A stretch of 51,601 nucleotides of DNA from an uncultured Geobacteraceae bacterium. GTDB lineage: Bacteria; Desulfobacterota; Desulfuromonadia; Geobacterales; Pseudopelobacteraceae. Positions within the stretch are counted from its first letter, which is position 1. Each line of letters begins with the position of its first letter. Shown piece by piece: positions 16,868 to 24,850 of the stretch. The notes under the pieces are model-generated. The model worked only from the letters and a program-made list of their open reading frames with translations. It was not told the DNA's origin and made no database searches. The stretch lies in contig CAIYZD010000085.1 in assembly GCA_903930585.1 (NCBI GenBank), positions 1 through 51,601 on the forward strand, read 5' to 3'. The position numbers and the translations under genes are program-made.

Positions 16868-16873
16868 CGTCAA
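16844..16873 (-). promoter_or_regulatory. Promoter of the Gre-like gene
   Basis: On the minus strand TTGACG (16868-16873) lies 18 bases before TACAAT (16844-16849), about 32 bases upstream of the Gre-like start. It overlaps the promoter of the divergent cytochrome gene almost completely. Confidence 0.55.
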
Positions 16874-16949
16874 AAATTATTTCATCAGTCGAAAATTGCA
16901 TCACACTACTGCGCACTGCGCAGAAAACTGCACGAAAAGGAGAGTGTAC

Positions 16950-17216
16950 ATGAAAAAGTTGATAGTAGCCGTACTTGCGGTAACCGCATTTGCCGGATCG
17001 GTTTTTGCGGCCGACGTGATTGAGATGAAAAAGGGCGTTTCCTTCAAGCACAAGGCCCATATCGAGTCTGTCAAGGAGTGTACGAAATGTCATGCAACCG
17101 CTGCCGGCGGCAAAATTGATGGTTTCGGCAAGGACATGGCTCATAAGAAATGCAGGGAATGCCACACCGAAATGAAGAAAGGGCCCACCAGTTGCAAAGG
17201 GTGCCACACTAAGTAA
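16950..17216 (+). CDS. ppcA: PpcA-type triheme cytochrome c7
   Basis: This is a small periplasmic multiheme electron carrier of the type that passes electrons from the inner to the outer membrane during metal respiration. The 88-residue precursor has a signal peptide (MKKLIVAVLAVTAFAGSVFA) and a mature part beginning ADVIEMKKGVSFKHKAH. It contains three CxxCH sites (CTKCH, CRECH, CSKG-type SCKGCH) and further His ligands (HKAH, MAHKK). The pattern of PpcA-PpcE of Geobacter (GKIDGFGKDMAH, EMKKGPTSC) is clearly kept; which paralogue it is cannot be decided here. The start is fixed by AAGGAGAG just upstream and by the signal peptide; a longer frame to 16845 is non-coding leader. Confidence 0.93.
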   Translation: MKKLIVAVLAVTAFAGSVFAADVIEMKKGVSFKHKAHIESVKECTKCHATAAGGKIDGFGKDMAHKKCRECHTEMKKGPTSCKGCHTK

Positions 17217-17223
17217 TATCAGT

Positions 17224-17255
17224 TTGTGCGGAGGCGGTTACCCGCCTCCGCACAA
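17224..17255. terminator. Strong hairpin between ppcA and the convergent UPF0182 gene
   Basis: TTGTGCGGAGGCGG (17224-17237) pairs perfectly with CCGCCTCCGCACAA (17242-17255) around the loop TTAC. It lies 8 bases after the ppcA stop and 27 bases from the end of the convergent UPF0182 gene, so it can end transcripts from both sides. It lacks a long T run beyond the stem. Confidence 0.7.
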
Positions 17256-17281
17256 CAAAATACCGAACATCGTCTCGCTTC

Positions 17282-19954
17282 TTACTTCGCCATCCGCTTC
17301 AGAATCTGCTCCAGCCTGCCCAATTCTTCGCCGTAACCGGCCCAGTTTCCCTGACGCTGCAATGTAATCGCCTTCTCATAAACGGTCATCGCTTCCTTTG
17401 CCAGTGCCGCAGGATTTGCCTTCATGTCCGCAGGGGCGGCCGCGACCGGGCCGACCGGAGCCTTTTTCCCGCCAAAGAGCCGCTGCAGGGCAAGCTCCAG
17501 ATTTTCCTCCATGACTACCTCATCTCCGAACGCGACAATCACCCTCTTCAGTTCGGGCAGGCCGTCCTTATCAGCGGCAAGAAAGAGCGGTTGAACATAG
17601 AGCAGCGACTTTTCGATCGGGATCACAAGCATGCTCCCTCGGATAACTTCCGAGCCTCGCTGATTCCAGAGGGTCAACTGCTGAGAGATGAAAGAATCCT
17701 GATTGATGCGGGCGTCGATCTGCTTCGGGCCATAGATCAGACGGTCGCGCGGGAAGGTGTAGGCGCGGATTTTCCCGTAATTCGCCCCATCACACCGCGC
17801 CGTGAGCCAGGCCGCAAGGTTGTCCCGCTTGGAGGGAGTAAACGGCAGCAGCAGAATGTATTCCTCCACCTTTTCTCCCGGCAGTTTCATGATGGTAAAG
17901 TACGGCTCCATCGGTTTTTCGCCCAGTACCGGAACCTGCCAAAGATTTTCCTTGTTATAAAAAACTTTCGGATCAGTCATATGGTAGGCGGCAAACATGG
18001 CCGCCTGCAGCTGCAGGAACTGGTGCGGATAGCGGACATGCCTGCGCAGATCCTCCGGCATGGCGGTCAACGGTTTAAAGAGCCCCGGAAACATCCGGGC
18101 ATAGACCTTGGCCAGAATGTCGTTCGGATCGCTGATATAGAAGCTGAGTGTGCCGTCGTAGGCATCGATAACCGCCTTGACCGAATTCCGCATATAGTTG
18201 ACGCCGCCCTGAAGCGGTTTTGAATAGGGGAGCCGATCCGAACAGGTGTAGGCATCGATGATCCAGGAGAGTCGGCCGTTTTCTGTGACGACCATGTATG
18301 GATCGTTGTCAAAACGAAGAAACGGGGCCACCGCCCTGACCCGTTCGTTGATGTTACGCTTATAAAGAATGCGACTCTCAGCGGTAATATCGGATGACAA
18401 CAGTATTTTTTCCGTACCGAACGTAACGGCAAACAGCGCCTTTTTAAGGAGCGAATCAATCGGCACCCCCCCTTTGCCGGTATAGGTCGTATTGATATTG
18501 CCGGTTGCAGTGGGATAGCTGAATTCCGGCACTTTTGTTTTGACCACCACGTAATTGTTGGAGAGTTCTCCATAATAGATTTCCGGGCGGGACACCTTGA
18601 TGTCCGCCAGGCTGACCGGTGGAATATCCTTGACGAAAAACTCGGGCAATCCTTCCTTGCTGATCCGGCTGACCGGACCGAAGGTAATGCCGTTGCCGTG
18701 AGTGAATATGAGGCGCTCGTTGATCCAGTTTTTGCTCGGCAAATCGGCGTAGGAAAGCTCACGCGGCGACAGCATCACCTGGGTATACTGGCCGTTTACC
18801 TTGTAGCGGTCGTTATCCACATCGAAAAATTTATAGTAGGTCCTGATCTGCTGCAGCTGGCTGTACGTTTTGAGCAGCGGCGCATGATCCCAGAGCCGGA
18901 TATTTTTGATGGTGGCATCATTAGTGGCGATATCCACAGCCGACAGTTTCGTATCAACATCGAAGGGAATGGTTTCGATCTTGTCCAGATCGTAACCGAA
19001 GCGGGTGAATTTGAGGTTATTCTCAATATAAGGCATCTCCAGAGCCAACTCGTTCGGCGCAACCTTGAATTTCTGCAATAACCCCGGATAGACCCGGAAG
19101 CCGACAATGTACAGTGCAGCAACGATAAGCGGCGGCACAAGCGCCATGCGCCAGACGCCTTTCCAGATGCCGACGGCGAGCAGAACTCCCGAGAGCGGCG
19201 TCAGAACAGTCAGAAGCTGGCAGGTCAGCAGCCGCGCGTGTATATCCGCATATCCGGCCCCGTAAAAAGTACCGTTATTGGACAACAGCAGCCTGAAACC
19301 GTCCAGATAGTAACCCGCGGCAACCGTAAGCGAGAAAAACCCGGCCAGCACCGCCAGATGCCGGCGCACCTTGCCATCAATCGAGGCTCCCCGTTCGCTC
19401 AGAACAATACCGCCACGGACAAAATAGACCGCAGCGGAAACGAGCGCCGCGACCAGCAATGTAAAAGCAACAAAACTTTTGAGAAGCTCCATGAAGGGAA
19501 GAGAGAAGAGGTAAAAACCGATATCCTTGCCAATGACCGGTTCAACCGTCCCGACAGCCACCCGGTTCGTAAAAAGCAGCATTTCCTCCCATTGTCCGGC
19601 GCCCCAGTTGCCTGCATACAGCGCCATCAGGAAACCGGCCAGTACGCTTGCCGGCTTGGCAAGACGCGCCACATCTTCCCTGTTTACCCGGATTTTGTCT
19701 CCCACAAGGAAGGTACCGAACAGGGAAAAGCGTGCCTTGTTGGCGAAATACAGATTACCCTGCACAACCAGGAATAACAGCCCGCCAAACAGCAGTCCCG
19801 CCCATGTTTTGGCATACAGTGTTGTCGTAAAGACTGATGTAAAACCGGTCTCAACAAAAAAAAGCCACTCCGCATAGAAGCTGAAAATGTTTGACAGAAA
19901 CGGAAAAACCACCGCTGCTGCAATCAGGATGAGAATGAACTTGCTTTTTAACAC
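17282..19954 (-). CDS. UPF0182 family membrane protein
   Basis: An 890-residue protein of the UPF0182 (COG1615) family, common in actinobacteria, cyanobacteria and Geobacter. The first ~290 residues hold about seven TM helices (starting MLKSKFILILIAAAVVFPFL, then segments near 50-70, 95-115, 155-180, 200-220, 245-265 and 270-290). The rest is a large extracytoplasmic domain (DHAPLLKTYSQLQQIRTYYKF, NDPYMVVTENGRLSWIIDAY). The C-terminus after an Ala/Pro linker (APVGPVAAAPADMK) ends in a short helical segment. The start is GTG, with GAGGAG 7 bases upstream. The function of the family is not established. Confidence 0.9.
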   Translation of the reverse strand: MLKSKFILILIAAAVVFPFLSNIFSFYAEWLFFVETGFTSVFTTTLYAKTWAGLLFGGLLFLVVQGNLYFANKARFSLFGTFLVGDKIRVNREDVARLAKPASVLAGFLMALYAGNWGAGQWEEMLLFTNRVAVGTVEPVIGKDIGFYLFSLPFMELLKSFVAFTLLVAALVSAAVYFVRGGIVLSERGASIDGKVRRHLAVLAGFFSLTVAAGYYLDGFRLLLSNNGTFYGAGYADIHARLLTCQLLTVLTPLSGVLLAVGIWKGVWRMALVPPLIVAALYIVGFRVYPGLLQKFKVAPNELALEMPYIENNLKFTRFGYDLDKIETIPFDVDTKLSAVDIATNDATIKNIRLWDHAPLLKTYSQLQQIRTYYKFFDVDNDRYKVNGQYTQVMLSPRELSYADLPSKNWINERLIFTHGNGITFGPVSRISKEGLPEFFVKDIPPVSLADIKVSRPEIYYGELSNNYVVVKTKVPEFSYPTATGNINTTYTGKGGVPIDSLLKKALFAVTFGTEKILLSSDITAESRILYKRNINERVRAVAPFLRFDNDPYMVVTENGRLSWIIDAYTCSDRLPYSKPLQGGVNYMRNSVKAVIDAYDGTLSFYISDPNDILAKVYARMFPGLFKPLTAMPEDLRRHVRYPHQFLQLQAAMFAAYHMTDPKVFYNKENLWQVPVLGEKPMEPYFTIMKLPGEKVEEYILLLPFTPSKRDNLAAWLTARCDGANYGKIRAYTFPRDRLIYGPKQIDARINQDSFISQQLTLWNQRGSEVIRGSMLVIPIEKSLLYVQPLFLAADKDGLPELKRVIVAFGDEVVMEENLELALQRLFGGKKAPVGPVAAAPADMKANPAALAKEAMTVYEKAITLQRQGNWAGYGEELGRLEQILKRMAK

Positions 19955-20301
19955 ACCTGTCTCCTCGTCAAAGCCGATTTCGTGTAAACGAGACTATAGC
20001 CCTGTTGCCGGCTATTGCAAGCTTTTCCCTGAACATGGCGGCTGAAGATGCCGCCGGTGAGGGGAAAACCGGCCAAACAGACCTTACTCCGGATTTTTTT
20101 TGTGGCCGCGGCTTCGACCACATCTGGTTGAAAAAAACAGGGGATAATGCGAACAGCGGGCGAACCGCGGGAAATCAGGGGGGATATAACGACATGCAGC
20201 CACCGGAGTATACCTCCTGTGGCAAGACCGTCAGACCGGATTCGTGCGTCCCCGAATAGTCAGGGAGTACGCAGAACGCAAATCTTAACAAACGTTATTC
20301 G
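19955..20301. other. Gene-free stretch between the UPF0182 gene and cheX
   Basis: Besides the promoter at 19993-20020 there is a short dyad at 20199-20223 (GCCAC, GGAG, then CTCC, GTGGC, one mismatch). It could end the cheX transcript but has no T run. An open frame of 84 codons on the plus strand (20005-20259) has no ribosome-binding site and a low-complexity product, so I do not call it. Nothing else is evident. Confidence 0.45.
19993..20020 (-). promoter_or_regulatory. Candidate sigma-70 promoter of the UPF0182 gene
   Basis: On the minus strand TTGCAA (20015-20020), a 16-base spacer and TATAGT (19993-19998) precede the GTG start by about 39 bases. Confidence 0.5.
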
Positions 20302-20802
20302 TTAATCTCCGGACTCCAAATACACGCTTACCATAAAATGTTCCGCGCCCGATTCAAACATGAGTGTCAGCGTATCCGGAATCGACCCCACGCTCATTAC
20401 GTATTCCTCACCAGATATCACGGAAGGTGTTGAAAGCCGTACTTCGTGGCCATTCTTCACAAAGTGATGCTTGAAGGAACCACCGATCATATTCGCAATT
20501 TCTCCGAGCGCATCACGAACATCATCATCGCACTCGGTAATTTCCATGCCGAGCATTTGTGACGCCAGATCTATTGCAAGCTTTTTCGGGGTGCTGATGC
20601 AGATCATCCCGTTATAACTTCCGGCAAAACCGACCATGGCGGTGACGCAATCCCTGAATTTTGTTTCCGTGGCGGTCAGGTGGGACGGAGAGACCTCAGC
20701 GCCAATCATGGTAGTGAAGATTTCCCGGACATCACCGTCGAGATGTCCGATAAGCTGTTCTTCTGTCGTATCAAGTTGTGCAAGTATTTCCGTACTAATC
20801 AT
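20302..20802 (-). CDS. cheX: CheX-type chemotaxis phosphatase
   Basis: CheX/CheC proteins dephosphorylate CheY-P or other receivers. From ATG 20802 (MISTEILAQL) the product is 166 residues. GGAGG lies 6 bases upstream, which decides against the in-frame ATG at 20826. The catalytic signature [DS]-x3-E-x2-N is present once as RDALGEIANMIGGSFK. CheC has two such motifs and CheX usually one, so CheX is the better name. It follows cheV by about 45 bases and is almost certainly in the same transcript, giving a pair in which cheV supplies a receiver and cheX its likely phosphatase. Confidence 0.87.
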   Translation of the reverse strand: MISTEILAQLDTTEEQLIGHLDGDVREIFTTMIGAEVSPSHLTATETKFRDCVTAMVGFAGSYNGMICISTPKKLAIDLASQMLGMEITECDDDVRDALGEIANMIGGSFKHHFVKNGHEVRLSTPSVISGEEYVMSVGSIPDTLTLMFESGAEHFMVSVYLESGD

Positions 20803-20845
20803 GCTTTCCTCCTCATCGCCTAACAAAAGCGGTCTGAATAAATCA

Positions 20846-21766
20846 TCATGGCGTTATACCGCCTGTCTGGGTTGCCGCCAGACATTCTCCCAAAATATCG
20901 ACAAGCTTCGGCAAATCCGGTTTCGTCAGGACACCGTTAATGGAAAGTTTTTCCCATTTTTTGATGTTGTCATCCGATGCGAGGGAACTGAATACGTAGA
21001 CCGGCAACGTGGCCAGCGCTCCTTTTTCCCTGATAAGCGTCACCAGATGCAGACCATCCATTTTCGGCATTTCGACATCCGTAATTACCGCATCGATGTC
21101 GAACCGGCCGGTGGAGAGGGCATTTTCGATATAATGCCATGCTTCTTCACCGTTAGTCGCCTCTTGCACGGTATAACCGGCTCCGCGGAGAGAAAGGCAT
21201 ATCTGCAAACGGATAAAGGAAGAGTCATCGGCAACAAGAATTTTCCTGCCGGCGCCGTCATGGGCAAGGAGATCTTGGGCGTCAATCGCTTTAACCGCGC
21301 CTTCGTGGTACATTTCCGCAATAATCCGCTCGAAATCCAGAATCAGGATAATGCGATCATCCATCTTCACAAGACCGGTAATATAGGAACCACAGGCAAC
21401 CGAATGGGGAGCCTCGATCTGCTCCCACGACAAACGATAGATGCGGGAGACCGAATTGACCAGCACCCCGATCACAACTCTGTTAAATTCAAGCACTACA
21501 ATCCGGTCAGCCGCTTTTGCAGGGTATTGCCCAAGTATCTGCCCCAGGTCCAGCACGGGCAGGATCTTGTTGCGCAACGTAATCATTCCGGCCACGGACG
21601 GATGAGCCGCGACAATGGACCGTAACTTCGGCTTCAGTATGATCTCGCGGACCTTCGCCACGTTAACCCCATAGTACATGGGAGTTTCACCATCATCGAT
21701 ACAGAACTCGACGATTTCAAGCTCGTTGGTCCCGCTCTCCAAAAGAATGCCGTTTTTATCCGCCAT
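20846..21766 (-). CDS. cheV: CheV: CheW-like coupling domain fused to a receiver
   Basis: CheV links chemoreceptors to CheA and modulates signalling through its own receiver. From ATG 21766 (MADKNGILLESG) the protein is 306 residues. A CheW-like domain fills residues ~15-170 (EIVEFCIDDGETPMYYGVNVAKVREII, VAGMITLRNKILPVLDL), followed by a receiver at ~185-305 (KILVADDSSF, the phospho-acceptor Asp in AVITDVEMPKMDG, and the Lys in VLTKPDLP). GAGGGAGA precedes the start by 4-5 bases; the ATG at 21793 lacks one. Its promoter region is nearly identical to that of the OmpR-type regulator gene upstream. No cheA is in the window, so the partner kinase must be encoded elsewhere. Confidence 0.93.
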   Translation of the reverse strand: MADKNGILLESGTNELEIVEFCIDDGETPMYYGVNVAKVREIILKPKLRSIVAAHPSVAGMITLRNKILPVLDLGQILGQYPAKAADRIVVLEFNRVVIGVLVNSVSRIYRLSWEQIEAPHSVACGSYITGLVKMDDRIILILDFERIIAEMYHEGAVKAIDAQDLLAHDGAGRKILVADDSSFIRLQICLSLRGAGYTVQEATNGEEAWHYIENALSTGRFDIDAVITDVEMPKMDGLHLVTLIREKGALATLPVYVFSSLASDDNIKKWEKLSINGVLTKPDLPKLVDILGECLAATQTGGITP

Positions 21767-21850
21767 ATATTCTCCCTCGTCCGACAAGAACACGCGCCTC
21801 GGTAGTTATGTACGAAGGATTTCAGACTCTGCCGACGACTAGCTGACCAA

Positions 21851-21916
21851 TCTATAGCAATTCATTACATATTGAAATGTACGAATCCTGACAATTTATG
21901 ATAATTTCTGACAATT
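21851..21916 (-). promoter_or_regulatory. cheV promoter and tandem operator (copy 1)
   Basis: On the minus strand AATTGTCAG (21908-21916) and a second TTGTCAG (21888-21894) lie exactly 20 bases apart, with a related ATCAT unit between them. An AT-rich segment then leads to TGCTATAGA, a -10 (TATAGA, 21851-21856). The -35 is poor, which suits a promoter needing an activator bound just upstream. Copy 2 lies before the OmpR-type regulator gene. Confidence 0.6.
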
Positions 21917-21968
21917 CGCGCCCCAGAGAAGGATTTTCATATAATGAAAAGGCTCCGGATGGCCAGTT

Positions 21969-22673
21969 TCAGTTCTCGACTTCACCAAGAAACGCATATC
22001 CGAGATTATGGCGAGCACGCACCGGAAGTTCATAGTCTGCGTCACAGCGGCGAACCTTCGACCGCAACCGGCTGACCAAAGCTTCGAGGCGCTTATCGGC
22101 GTAGTGATCATCCGACTGGTCCAGAGCCGTAAAAAGATCCTTACGCGACACGTTTTCACCCGGAGTTTCAAGCAGTTTGCGTACAACGATGCACTCCTGG
22201 GCGGTCAATGGGATCTTGGTTCCCTTGGGGGTACACAACCTGGAAATTCGGGGATTGAAACACCACGCCGAACTTTGTGTTCCGAACATCCGACGGGACA
22301 GGCTCTGCAATGCGGCATTGAGCTCACGCAGATCAACCGGCTTTACAAAATAGAGATCAGCGCCGGCTCCATAGCTCTGTACACGATCATCGACTCTCCC
22401 CCGCGCGGTCACAATCACGATACCGCAATCATTTGACCTCCGCAGGCGCCTGACGATCTCAATGCCGTCTTCTCCGGACAGACCAACTTCCAGAATGACC
22501 ACATCTGCCGGCGCTTCGAGCAACGCGGCATCAAGGGAGAAAACGTCTCCGACACCCCGGACGTTATGCCTGAAATGCTGTAACCCGGCGACGAAAAAAG
22601 ATCTCTGTAACTCGTCGTCTTCTACAACAACGATTCGCAGCGGACGTGATGTAACAGGTACGGGGTCAATCAT
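21969..22673 (-). CDS. OmpR-type response regulator with Glu at the phospho-acceptor site
   Basis: A DNA-binding regulator of 234 residues from ATG 22673 (MIDPVPVTSRPLR). A TTG at 22688 adds five residues and cannot be excluded. The receiver domain has the acidic pair (VVEDDE), the switch Thr (IVTARGR) and the Lys (YFVKPVDL), but the phospho-acceptor position is Glu62 (VVILEVGLSGEDG; codon GAA at 22488-22490). The C-terminal winged helix is OmpR/PhoB-like (IPLTAQECIVVRKLLE, RLEALVSRLRSKVRR, HNLGYAFLG). Asp-to-Glu changes at this site can mimic phosphorylation, so the protein may be constitutively active or controlled by its own level. Its promoter nearly matches that of cheV. Confidence 0.88.
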   Translation of the reverse strand: MIDPVPVTSRPLRIVVVEDDELQRSFFVAGLQHFRHNVRGVGDVFSLDAALLEAPADVVILEVGLSGEDGIEIVRRLRRSNDCGIVIVTARGRVDDRVQSYGAGADLYFVKPVDLRELNAALQSLSRRMFGTQSSAWCFNPRISRLCTPKGTKIPLTAQECIVVRKLLETPGENVSRKDLFTALDQSDDHYADKRLEALVSRLRSKVRRCDADYELPVRARHNLGYAFLGEVEN

Positions 22674-22760
22674 ACGGTTACTTACCAAAGGGTGTTACCC
22701 CCGATCCTTTCCGTGGGACTGATTGAGTTGAGGCAGAACATTTATCCCGCTTGTATGCGT

Positions 22761-22828
22761 ATCATACAGCAATTCATACCGTATTAAAAGGCACAAATTG
22801 TGGCAATTTCTGATATTTCCTGACAATT
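22761..22828 (-). promoter_or_regulatory. Promoter and tandem operator of the OmpR-type regulator (copy 2)
   Basis: Bases 22768-22828 align without gaps to 21856-21916 (copy 1), with 48 of 61 identical by hand count. On the minus strand AATTGTCAG (22820-22828) is followed 20 bases later by TTGCCAC, and then by a -10 TATGAT (22761-22766). The left edge of the operator overlaps the end of the upstream penicillin-binding protein gene by two bases. Confidence 0.6.
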
Positions 22829-24812
22829 AATCCTTCGGAATTGACAGGGGGACGACGGAAGGCGGTGGAAGCGTAACGCCGGCACCGCCATGCTTTGGAC
22901 AATACTCCACCGGTTGACTCCCGGCGATGTAAAATTCATCCTTTTTCTTCGGACAGTCGGGAGTTGCCAGAAATCCGGTCTCCGGATCGATGGAAACCAG
23001 GAGCACCGTATCCGGCCTGGAGAAATCCGTAACCGGCTTCGACGCAACAGCCTTACGCATAAACCGCTCCCAGATAGGGGCGGCAACGGCTCCGCCGGTA
23101 AAACCTTTGCCCCCAGGGCGCGGTTTGTCATACCCCACCCATACGCCGGTAATGATCTGAGGCGTAAAACCGACGAACCATGCATCCCGATAATCATCGG
23201 TCGTTCCGGTCTTGCCGGCGGACGGATACGTCATGCTGAATTTTTTGAGCCCCTTGGCGGTGCCATAGGTCATAACATCTTTCATCATCTCTGTCGTGAC
23301 AAAAGCTGTCGCAGGAGCAAGGACCGGAGCAACTACCGGGGGGTTCTCCGTCCAGGTACGGCGGGCGCGATCATAAATACGAATAATGGTTCGGGCTTCG
23401 GACCGCGCACCTCCACTGACCAGCGGGGTATACGCCTGCACCAGCTCACTTAAAGATACTTCAGCTGTTCCCAGGGCCAGTGAGAGACCACTGTCAGCCG
23501 GTAACGGCATTCCCATTTTTCCGGCAAAATCGACAAAATACGGGACACCGATGGTGTCCAGCAATTTTACCGCGATGACATTATTGGAATAGGCAAGGGC
23601 CTGCCTGAGGCTTAATTCTCCGTAGAGTTCCCGGCCATAGTTCAACGGTTTCCATACTTCACCATTTCCACGGTTGTAGGCGACCGGCGTATCGTCCAGC
23701 AGACTCCCGGCAGTAAAGCCCTTTTCCAGTGCCGCAGCATAGATCAATGGTTTGATGGCCGAACCGGGCTGACGTTTGGCGAAAAAAGCACGGTTATAGG
23801 AGGTCACACTGCTGTCGGCACCACCGACAGCGGCCAGGACATCTCCCGTGGCAGCGTCCAGACAAACCAACGCTCCCTGCAAATCGGGAGAGATCCGCCT
23901 GACTCCATCATGGAGCGCCTGTTCAGCATGTTTTTGCAGTTTCAGGTCCAGAGCAGCGGTGACTTCCAACCCTCCCTGCTCGGCAATATCAACTCCGTAC
24001 CGTTCGATCAGCTTGATCCGGATATGAGCCAGATACTGAGATGCCTGTCCCGATTTGACTACCGCTGGGGGATGGGCCCGCAACGCCTCCCGTTGCCGGG
24101 GGGTAATCATGTTCAGATCCACCATCCGCTTGAGCACCATATCCCGCCGCCCCGTAACGTATGCCGGTTTCCCGAGCGGATTGTAGCGCGACGGATTTTT
24201 CTGCACCCCGGCCAACATGGCGCACTCGGCGTCGGTCAGCTCCTCGGGGTTTTTATCAAAATAGAGGCGTGCAGCCTGGACGATCCCCCATGCACCGTTG
24301 CCGTAATAGATCTCGTTGAAATACATCTCCAGAATCTGTTTTTTGCTGTATTTTTCTTCAAAGTCCATGGCCATGCGGGCTTCCTCGAACTTCCGCTCGA
24401 TGGTTTTTGCTCCCGTCAGATACCTGTTTTTGATCAGCTGCTGAGTAATGGTAGATCCCCCCTCGGCCAGCCTCCGCTTGACCACATCCTTCACCAGCGC
24501 ACGTGCAATCCCGCGAAAGTCGATGCCGCCATGTTCATAAAAGCGGGAATCCTCCACCGCTACCACGGCATTTTGCAGAAACGGAGGGATACGGTCAATG
24601 GGAACCCAGTATCTTTTTTCCGGAAGGATCCGGCCGACAAAACGGCTCTGGTTGTCAAAAACCTTGATGGAGGTATATCCGGACGCCAGAAGGGGATAGG
24701 TAGCGATATTTTCCTGAGCACCGGCAGATGAAACCAGGACAAAGAGCAGGAAAATGGCCGTTACAAAGGTAATTTTCGTTTTAAATCGAAGAGAAGAACA
24801 AAGACAAATCAA
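22827..24812 (-). CDS. Class A penicillin-binding protein (PBP1A-type)
   Basis: A bifunctional peptidoglycan synthase of 661 residues. A hydrophobic N-terminal segment (residues ~13-31) ends in SSAGAQ, which looks like a signal-peptidase site, whereas most PBP1 proteins keep this as an anchor. The glycosyltransferase domain shows AVEDSRFYEHGGID, GGSTITQQLIKN and KQILEMYFNEIYYG. The transpeptidase domain shows SxxK (PGSAIKPLIY), SxN (SNN in ALAYSNNVIAVK) and KTGTT (SAGKTGTTDDYRDAWF). The start appears to be TTG with AAGGAGAT 11-12 bases upstream; the exact start is uncertain. It lies 38 bases after a soluble histidine kinase gene and likely shares its transcript. Confidence 0.93.
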   Translation of the reverse strand: MICLCSSLRFKTKITFVTAIFLLFVLVSSAGAQENIATYPLLASGYTSIKVFDNQSRFVGRILPEKRYWVPIDRIPPFLQNAVVAVEDSRFYEHGGIDFRGIARALVKDVVKRRLAEGGSTITQQLIKNRYLTGAKTIERKFEEARMAMDFEEKYSKKQILEMYFNEIYYGNGAWGIVQAARLYFDKNPEELTDAECAMLAGVQKNPSRYNPLGKPAYVTGRRDMVLKRMVDLNMITPRQREALRAHPPAVVKSGQASQYLAHIRIKLIERYGVDIAEQGGLEVTAALDLKLQKHAEQALHDGVRRISPDLQGALVCLDAATGDVLAAVGGADSSVTSYNRAFFAKRQPGSAIKPLIYAAALEKGFTAGSLLDDTPVAYNRGNGEVWKPLNYGRELYGELSLRQALAYSNNVIAVKLLDTIGVPYFVDFAGKMGMPLPADSGLSLALGTAEVSLSELVQAYTPLVSGGARSEARTIIRIYDRARRTWTENPPVVAPVLAPATAFVTTEMMKDVMTYGTAKGLKKFSMTYPSAGKTGTTDDYRDAWFVGFTPQIITGVWVGYDKPRPGGKGFTGGAVAAPIWERFMRKAVASKPVTDFSRPDTVLLVSIDPETGFLATPDCPKKKDEFYIAGSQPVEYCPKHGGAGVTLPPPSVVPLSIPKD

Positions 24813-24850
24813 GACAGGTTATATCTCCTTTCTGAATTCATTGAAATATA

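Noticed and set aside
20005-20259. 84-codon plus-strand frame in the gap before cheX
   Set aside because: No ribosome-binding site, low-complexity product, and the UPF0182 promoter on the other strand lies next to its start.
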